A stretch of 64,000 nt of DNA from Cyprinodon diabolis (lineage: Eukaryota > Chordata > Actinopteri > Cyprinodontiformes > Cyprinodontidae), in contig CM060071.1 in assembly GCA_030533445.1 (NCBI GenBank), positions 4,570,520 to 4,634,519 of the forward strand. The letters are read 5' to 3'. This document shows, one piece after another, positions 57,201-64,000 of the stretch. The translations under genes and the position numbers were made by a program. Numbering within the stretch: the stretch's first letter is position 1; each line of letters starts with the position of its first letter. Under the pieces are notes generated by a model. The model ran no database searches. It saw nothing but the letters and a program-made list of their open reading frames with translations, and was not told where the DNA came from.

Positions 57201-57741
57201 GTCCTCTGTTTTGAGCCATGGAATATTCTATCATAATCAAGCAAATTATTATGTTACAGGGATATAACATGACTATTTACTTTTTAAAAAAAAGCCAATG
57301 TGCTGAAACTGATGGAGTAACAGCCACCTATCTAAGTGGGGTCAACTTATTTATATTATTTTGAGTAAGTTGCACAAATAAATATAGAATTTTTTAATGA
57401 AATATAATCAATTATGTCATATGGGACATTTATATTGCTTAATTATTTGTATTAAAATCAGAATACTGTTTATTTACTGTATTTCTGATTAAAGATATTC
57501 TCACAGCCTCATGCCAGCTGACATTGTTCTTTCTTTACTGCTTTTTTTTACAATCTAAAATAAAAACAAACACTTCAGCAATCTGATTTCATGTTTAACT
57601 GTTATTTTGTCAAAGAGATGTGAAACGTCAAAGGAGGCCTTTCGTTGAACCTGTAATAAGTTTTTAACCTGTCTTTGTCGTTTCTTCTCTCGGGTTTGAG
57701 GTGAATGAATAGAAACAGGATCAGAAAAAAAAAGCACTAAC

Positions 57742-57894
57742 CACAACGTGTTTCTCAACACATCTGAGCAGAGCAGCATGGAAAAGATTAGGAGCTGCAC
57801 GGTTAAGTGCTTGCCTTATGCATGACCAAAAAACCTCATCCCTGATAGCTATACTCTTGAAGTTCAGCCTCGTCTCCCGCACTTCCACCACAGC
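57742..57894 (-). CDS. Exon-like ORF in gdf10 intron 1, unrecognised
   Basis: 51 codons between an acceptor-like TTTGTCTTTCAG and a donor-like GTTGTG|GTTAGT, reading AVVEVRETRLNFKSIAIRDE, VFWSCIRQALNRAAPNLFHA and LLRCVEKHVV. Open and amphipathic, it extends upstream in the same frame to about 58032. No partner exon found. It may be an old transposon or pseudogene piece, or chance. Confidence 0.25.
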
Positions 57895-60800
57895 CTGAAA
57901 GACAAACATTGGACCGGTCCAGTAGGTCTCTTGCAGGCATATGGAAGTGCTTATTGGAGAAAAAGTTAGACCTGAGGCTTTTTTTGGTGTGCAGCCGGTG
58001 TCTGGCTGTGATAATAGGCCCTTGTCTAACACCTAGGCTTCTACATCTACTTTGGAGGCAGTAGAGTTTGACTCCTTCAATCGCGCTAATATAGTAAATC
58101 ACAACACTGTCGTAGGAGATTTAGCCCAAAGGAAGCTGGCTAATCCAGGGGCAATGATGATACACACAGAACATTTTACTGAACATTTAAAGTCTGATTA
58201 GACCCTCTAGGCAGATACTTTGGTAATCTAAAAGTGTCCTGTGTGAGTGAAGTATGCAAAAACAAAGCAACATGTGCTCAAGGCGGATATATATCCCATA
58301 AACCTCTTAATTTAAAAAGTGAAGTTGAAGACTAGTCTAAACATTTATAGCACAAATGATTACATATAAATACGGTATTTGTACTTTTACACAGTGGATG
58401 ATGGTGCAACTAAAACCTTTAATGTGTTTTACTGATATTGATCTTATAGAAAAGAAAAACAACAAATGATACCGTTTCCCTTTAAATTAATGCTGTTTTT
58501 AAACAGAAATAAAGCTGCAATCTGGCCTTTCTCCCTCACCTACTTTACACACATAGAAACTGAAATTACGTCAGATTGAAAGGAGACTTTCTTTTAACAT
58601 AAAATTTAAAATGTTAAAGCCTGTAGTCTAAATGCAACTTTGACTATAGGCTATTCTAACACATACATCATCTAAGCCATTCATGGTTGAATGTTTACGT
58701 TCGTCCTGCTGAGAGGTAAACCTCCCGCCTAATTGTAAATCTTTTGCAGCCTCAAAAATATTTTCACCCAGATGCGCCCTTATTTAGAGGTGGGTCGTAA
58801 CTTTGGAGTTTATTTTGTTCCATTATTGTTGCAAGCAAAGAGGATATTTTCTAAAGGACAATAAGACAGGAAAAAAAATATAAATTGAAATTTGAGAAAA
58901 AAAAACATTTTCAAGTTTTGGGAGTAAATTTCTCAGATTAATATTTAAAAAAATTTTTTTTTTTTTATATTAAATATATGTATTAGATTTTCTAATTGTA
59001 TTTCCTAAAGGTTTTCCTCTTCAGATTGAGTGTCATTAATTGCGTTCTTTTTAAGTTGCATTTTATTCTCTTCCCTCTGGGGGCGGGCTTTTCAATTCTA
59101 TTGGTCTACTGGACGTTAGCCACAGTACTGTATTGGTCAGGAGAGGGTGGCTCTGTTCGAATTCATGGGCTGCGTCTTCCAAGGACGCGGTCGACCTAGA
59201 CTGGATCCTTCGAAGTCCGTGAAAATAAGGAGACCGGCTGTGAATTCAAACAGGTCTACACACCGGCGGGTTTTACCACCGTAGGCTACGTTGCTTAGCA
59301 ACCGTGAAAGTTGACACACAAAGCAGGAAAAGAATGAATACCGAAGTTTTCAAAACTGTTTTTTATTTATTTAATTTTTATTGTAAAGTGAACAAAGACT
59401 ACACTCACAAGAAGATTCTAAGGGCCCTTGACTGGGGGCGGGGCCAAAAGAAGTAGAAAAGGTTTGTCCTGCTATATTTTTCAAATATAAAAAGAAAATC
59501 CAGCAGTGAAATAAATTATCTTTGTGATCTCCCTCATTTTTCAGCAGTAGACAGTGAAATAAACCACGTATATATTGAATATATGAATAGATTGTTATAC
59601 CATTAACATATATTATACCATAAATATATTTCATATAATACTATGCCCTTTTATACCATTAAAATACATATATTAATCATTCTCCTGTGCAGCCTGAAGC
59701 AGCCACACCGCAAATACATGTTTTGTTATTACACGTATACAAGAATGAAAAATTAGTTCTCAGGGCCAGCATAAAAATAACCTGCCCTTGAATATGGTTA
59801 TAGCAAAACCTAATCGTTATATTTAACTTTTTCACATTATGCTCATTTTCCTTTGTAGAAATTTTACAACAATGTAAATGATACTCTTTAGTGCATCTTT
59901 ACAGGAGTTTTAGAGCTTGCATACTTTTTTTTTTTTTGGGTGGGGTGGGGGGGCAATATCAATGATTATATCTTTCACGGGGCCCCAAATTCCTGGACTT
60001 AATGTAAAAAAAAATAGAAAAAAAGAAAAAAAAAGCTGTACCAATTTCAGAAAAGAATGAGGGTTACTTGGAACATCTTATTTTGATTAAGTAGTTCATT
60101 TCTGGATTGCTTTTTCTGTCATTTCAGTTTAACAAACATGCTCTTTGCTTGAAACAATAATAGAGTAAAATTCCCTGCACTGCTCTCTTGTGGTTCAGCA
60201 GCACAGTTACTTTCAGGCACATGTGTATATTGAGATACCTAAAATCTTTTGATATAGTTTTTTTGTTGTTGTTTAGTTTTTTTGTTTGTTTTTTTTTAAC
60301 ATATTTTGTTGTTGTATTGGCTACCATTAACAAAAAAAGGTATGATTTACCCAAACTTATCTAGTTACAATGCTACCTAATATATAAAGTAAATTTTTAA
60401 TGTTTATTGTATTTCATCATTAGAACCCAGGAGCTCTAATGGTTTTCCTACAGCAAAGATATTTGTGTGATTTGGCCACTTTTCCTGCACACAATATTTG
60501 TTCAGTCTTAGTGGTAACTAATAGTGAACCTCCAAAATCAGTAGAACTTGTCTGGTCATGTCTGCTTGTTATGTTTTTTGGTTAGTTTCAGTGGTTGATG
60601 GACTCACTATGAGATGTTTAATATTATTTGCATAATTCTACCTTATATTTCTTGACATTGTTTTTCATAATTGTTCTCTAATGTTCTCATCTGGAAGCTT
60701 GTTTATAAATTAAATGGTAACAAATTGGCTCCAGGCTGAATCATTTTCCTACAACTTCATAATGCTATTTTGTATTTTGTATTTAATCTCAATAAAATAC

Positions 60801-60907
60801 GTTTGTAGCTGGACAGGAAAGGTGAAAATGTGTGAAAATGTCTCGGCTTCTAATGCAGATCAATAAATCGTTTTTCCAGAAGTGAATCCTGGTGAGCAGA
60901 CACTCAC

Positions 60908-61133
60908 TCGGGACGGCTTTGAAGCTCCTCACGGTGTTTCCATCCCTGCGTCTCTGCGGCTCCTTGCTGTACCTCTCATACAACTTGAACATGTTGATGG
61001 AGACCATGTCCTGGTTCTCCTGCGCAAAGACGCGCTGATCCACGGGCGGCGGCGCTCCATCCTGACCTTCCGACCCGGGCTGAGTCCCGCCGGGTTGGAG
61101 GGTCAGAAGCAAAAGGAAAAGCCGGATCGCCAT
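60908..61133 (-). CDS. gdf10: gdf10 (BMP3b) exon 1: signal peptide and prodomain start
   Basis: First coding exon. ATG 61133 gives the signal peptide MAIRLFLLLLTLQPGGTQ; an in-frame ATG at 61154 would add MCFRSSL. The prodomain begins FAQENQDMVSINMFKLYERY and RRRDGNTVRSFKA, which is the conserved GDF10 start. Donor CCCGA|GTGAGT leaves phase 1 and fits exon 2. The spliced product is about 441 (or 448) aa, against about 478 in mammals. Confidence 0.93.
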
Positions 61134-61199
61134 GAGTGATGACCTAAAACACATGAGCCGCTGTGGTTTTCCAGTCGGATTCCGGATGATAAAATCCTC

Positions 61200-61350
61200 C
61201 ACAGTCTGAGGTCCAAGGCTGTTTGTGCTGGAGGAGCGCGGCCCCTGGTTAGACCCAGCTCAGCCCGGCCCAGACGCACGCGGCTGGATGACAGACGGTG
61301 ACGCCCCCTGAGCGCAAAGCCAACAGGAGCCCGGCAGCCAATTAGGTGAG
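61200..61350 (-). promoter_or_regulatory. gdf10 promoter-like GC-rich region
   Basis: GC-rich with several CpGs. A CCAAT box sits at 61337-61341 (GCAGCCAATTAGG). No TATA box at the usual distance. Confidence 0.45.
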
Positions 61351-61707
61351 CTGCAGCTCAACAGTATCACAGGATGCAAAGTCCACAGCTCCCGTCACAA
61401 CAGTCAGAGGAGAATAACAGAGAGTACATGTTTGATTATTGGATCCCTGCTGCACCGTTCAGCCCCAATGAGGCTCCGCCGCATCCATGGAGAACAGAAG
61501 AGTCCAAACTTACGGAGCTTTGAAGGGAACGCCAGATTCCATCTACCCCCCCAACAAAACAAAGAAAACACACTTAAAGACAAACTACTCTCCCATGGCT
61601 GCAGCTTCATCGAGTGAATTTTGTTCTATTTTTTGTTGTGAGAAAAGAACAACATTTTTATTTGACAAGATAAGATTTGCTAAAGATTTTTTTCATATAT
61701 ATATAGT

Positions 61708-62180
61708 AGCTTCATCTGGTCTGTTCCTGTTTGGATGTGACTCCATCTTGGAGAGAAATATCAGCTGTGCTGCTGCCATCAACACCTTTGTTTATAGATG
61801 TTGGAGCTTGGCCTGTTTTTCAGTGTAGTCCTGTTTCTCTGACTGTGACTAACTGGATGTGCTCTCTTCATCCTCTGACATGGGAGCTGGCTCGGAGCTC
61901 ATTTGCCTTGCTGTGTGTTTCCTGGACGGGGCCGCTCATACTGAGCCTGGTTCTGCTGGAGGTTTCTTCCTGTTAAAAGGGAGTTTTTCCTCTCCACTGT
62001 CGCTACAAGCATGCTTAGTGTGAGGGATTGCTGAAGAGTCAATGAGTCAATGAATCAACTGATTTTCCTTAGATAGAAAACTCTGAATACATCTGACTGT
62101 ATGATCTGGTTGAACTGTAAAGTGCCTTGAGATGACATGATGTGAATTGGAGCTATAGAAATAAACTATTGAATTGAATA
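61708..62180 (+). mobile_element. L2/CR1-type 3' UTR, copy G (plus)
   Basis: From TAGTAGCTTCATCTGGTCTG through AACTGGATGTGCTCTCTTC to the end GCTATAGAAATAAACTATTG, with a 30-40 bp internal gap in the CGGGGCCGC...CTCATACTGAG part. It lies 0.6 kb upstream of gdf10. Confidence 0.85.
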
Positions 62181-62211
62181 TTTATATATATAAAATAATG
62201 TACATACATAT

Positions 62212-62728
62212 TAGAGACTTACATGGGAGTGGATTTTCACTCCTGTCCTGTCCCACTCCCACAAAAAAAAATTGTGTCCCGTCCCGATCCCGGGCCAGAG
62301 TAGAAATCTAAATCCTGTCCCGTCCCACTCCTGATGAAGTTACTCCCACTCCCATCCCGCTCCCATTCAGAATGACTCCCACTCCTGCTCCACTCCCATT
62401 CTTGTTTTTGAGCGCAGGTGAAAAACTCAGAGTGGAAGCACTGTTCGTTTTTGGGTCGTGTAGTTTTTTTGACTCGCATTATAGTGTAGGCTTCAAGGAA
62501 AAAAACTACAAAATGGCGGCGCCAGTACTGGATTTTTTTTCTATTTTATTTTATTTTTTGGCATCGATCCTAGTTTTTTTTAGTTACTATTGGTTTGCTC
62601 CCGCTCCCGTCTGCTCCCGTTAATGTTTTATCCTGTGCCGTCCCAATCACGTGATCATTACTAATACTGACTCCCATCCAACGGGAATCCCGTGACCCCT
62701 GGGATTCCCGAAAAAATGTCAGTCTCTA
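62212..62728. mobile_element. hAT-type MITE, 517 bp, 8-bp TSD
   Basis: Starts TAGAGACTTACAT and ends ATGTCAGTCTCTA; ATACATAT flanks both sides (62204-62211 and 62729-62736). The interior is rich in CCCACTCC/CCCGTCCC words. No coding frame. Confidence 0.88.
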
Positions 62729-62739
62729 ATACATATGTT

Positions 62740-64000
62740 TTCTTTTCCTTTACAAATTCTTATACCTTAAAATTTTTCTTTTTTTGATTCAGTTTTATAA
62801 ATTGGATTCTTTTGAAATTGCATTTTCCAGATCACCTTCTCTTTACTTCTGAGGTGGGCTTTTAGAGCAGAGATGCATTAATATTGTTCCGCTTGGACGT
62901 TAGCAAAACATCCTTATTGGTTAGGAGAAAAATTTTATTTAAAAGATTTTCTTTTTTAATGGAACCTAAAAACTTTAATAAATCGAATTTATGAACATTT
63001 CTAAACATCAATCAGGTAAAACAAGTTTTGCAAAAGGAGTGTGGAAAAAAAATCTGTATATTATTTTGAAAAAGTAAAATTTGAATAAAAAAAAATTACA
63101 TTTGAAAAAAAAAGTGAAAATTACATTTCAAAAAGAAATTAAAAAGGCAAAATGTAAGGAAGCATCAATACTGCTCTCAAAACCGTTTTTGATGAAAACG
63201 TTTATTTTTTCATTGAAGTTTCATTGAATTGCAGTTTTTTTATTTCCATTTACAAAAAATGTCCTTTAGTGTTACAATAATGGAATTAAATACACCCCAT
63301 ACATGGGTGGTTCTTGAGAAGGGCCAACTGGAGCCGGTGCCGCAGTACAGGTGGTCATGGCCCTTATTATGGCACCAGCTTCTAAACATGATATGAGCTG
63401 GAACAAACACAGTAAGGGATGTTACTCAGATTTACTTCATTTCTTTCTTTTCTGTTTTAATAATGATATAAAATGAAGGTGAAAGCTAAAGTCGCATTGA
63501 GATAGCAGCTTTTATCAACTTATGGAAATGACTCTTATTACAGCAGAAATGATCAGTTTTACTTAGTCTTTTCTCTTCATTGAATAAAAATAATGAAGTC
63601 AAAAAGAGGTAAAGGTAAAGAGCAAACCTACATTTTAATGGCTGGATCCCAACCGCCCCCTAAACATTAACCCTTTGTTTGTGCATTCCCTCAGAAGGTC
63701 CTCCATATTAAGGGACCACCCCAAAGCCCGTAGTGGGCAGGGCGGGTGGACCGCTCAGCCCTTAAATAGTGAGTCTGGAATTTGTCAGTGGGTGTAATGG
63801 CATACTAATGCCAGAGGAAACATGTGTTCAAATGTAAAGGGTTGGTTATCCTCCAGCAGCAGTGTGTTGCAGTGAGCTTTATGCAGACATTTTTGATTTA
63901 TGCCCAATAATGAAGTGTGGTCTGCGCTACGTTATTCCACGCCAAAATTTCAGAGGGCCAATCAGGAACTAGCTGTGGGTCTAGATACGGCCGAGGCGGT
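62740..64000. other. Non-coding stretch to right edge
   Basis: AT-rich with poly-A/T; nothing recognised. Confidence 0.4.

Larger units (their letters stand above)
55256..60907 (-). other. gdf10 intron 1
   Basis: A 5.65-kb intron with donor CCCGA|GTGAGT. It contains a SINE, an LTR-like block, an exon-like ORF at 57742-57894 and a dispersed repeat terminus at 59149. The intervals 55.3-55.94, 57.25-57.7 and 58.1-60.9 kb hold nothing I recognise beyond AT-rich runs and a T/G run near 59930. Confidence 0.85.

Overview
The window is chromosomal DNA of a ray-finned fish, most likely a percomorph teleost. It is AT-rich, has introns, and is crowded with fish transposon families (L1, L2/CR1-type and Penelope-like elements, a Ty3/Gypsy relic with a chromodomain-like end, tRNA-derived SINEs, hAT elements and MITEs). 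I cannot name the species from the sequence alone.

Two genes are clear, both on the minus strand and both TGF-beta superfamily ligands. gdf2 (BMP9) has two coding exons (28470-28122 and 24416-23500, 421 aa). gdf10 (BMP3b) has three (61133-60908, 55255-54348 and 54071-53880, about 441 aa). Their neighbouring positions match the vertebrate GDF2-GDF10 pair. Both encode a signal peptide, a prodomain and a seven-cysteine mature domain, and their exon phases agree at every junction.

Two further loci look like genes that I do not recognise. (1) A minus-strand gene model runs from 13958 to about 7392. It has a short first exon below an NRF1/X-box-like promoter, then an acidic exon with a nuclear-localisation-like basic run, then small exons with matching phases and a poly(A) signal. 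Two single-base frame breaks in short homopolymer runs suggest either sequence errors or early decay. A 90-bp minisatellite and a 1-kb hAT element lie in its introns. (2) A single-exon gene at 40523-39396 encodes a 375-aa, very basic, Asn/Gln-rich protein. It has its own TATA box and poly(A) signal and an internal 14-residue repeat. A second copy of its 3' end survives about 6 kb away.

Layout: 1-4.87 kb, 5' part of an L1 element (minus); 4.9-6.6 kb, nothing seen; 6.6-14.1 kb, candidate gene 1; 14.7-22.2 kb, LTR-like element, LINE fragments, an inverted-repeat cluster and MITEs; 22.2-30.6 kb, gdf2 with L2 copies on both sides and an L1 fragment, SINE head and long inverted repeat in its intron; 31-39 kb, retroelement graveyard (Gypsy, Penelope-like, L2-type) plus a 1.2-kb hAT-like element; 39.3-40.7 kb, candidate gene 2; 40.77-43.10 kb, a GC-rich retroposed insertion with a 17-bp target-site duplication; 43.4-49 kb, L2 copies and nested insertions; 50.7-51.7 kb, a hAT element; 53.8-61.2 kb, gdf10; 61.7-62.7 kb, L2 tail and a hAT MITE. 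The rest is AT-rich non-coding DNA.
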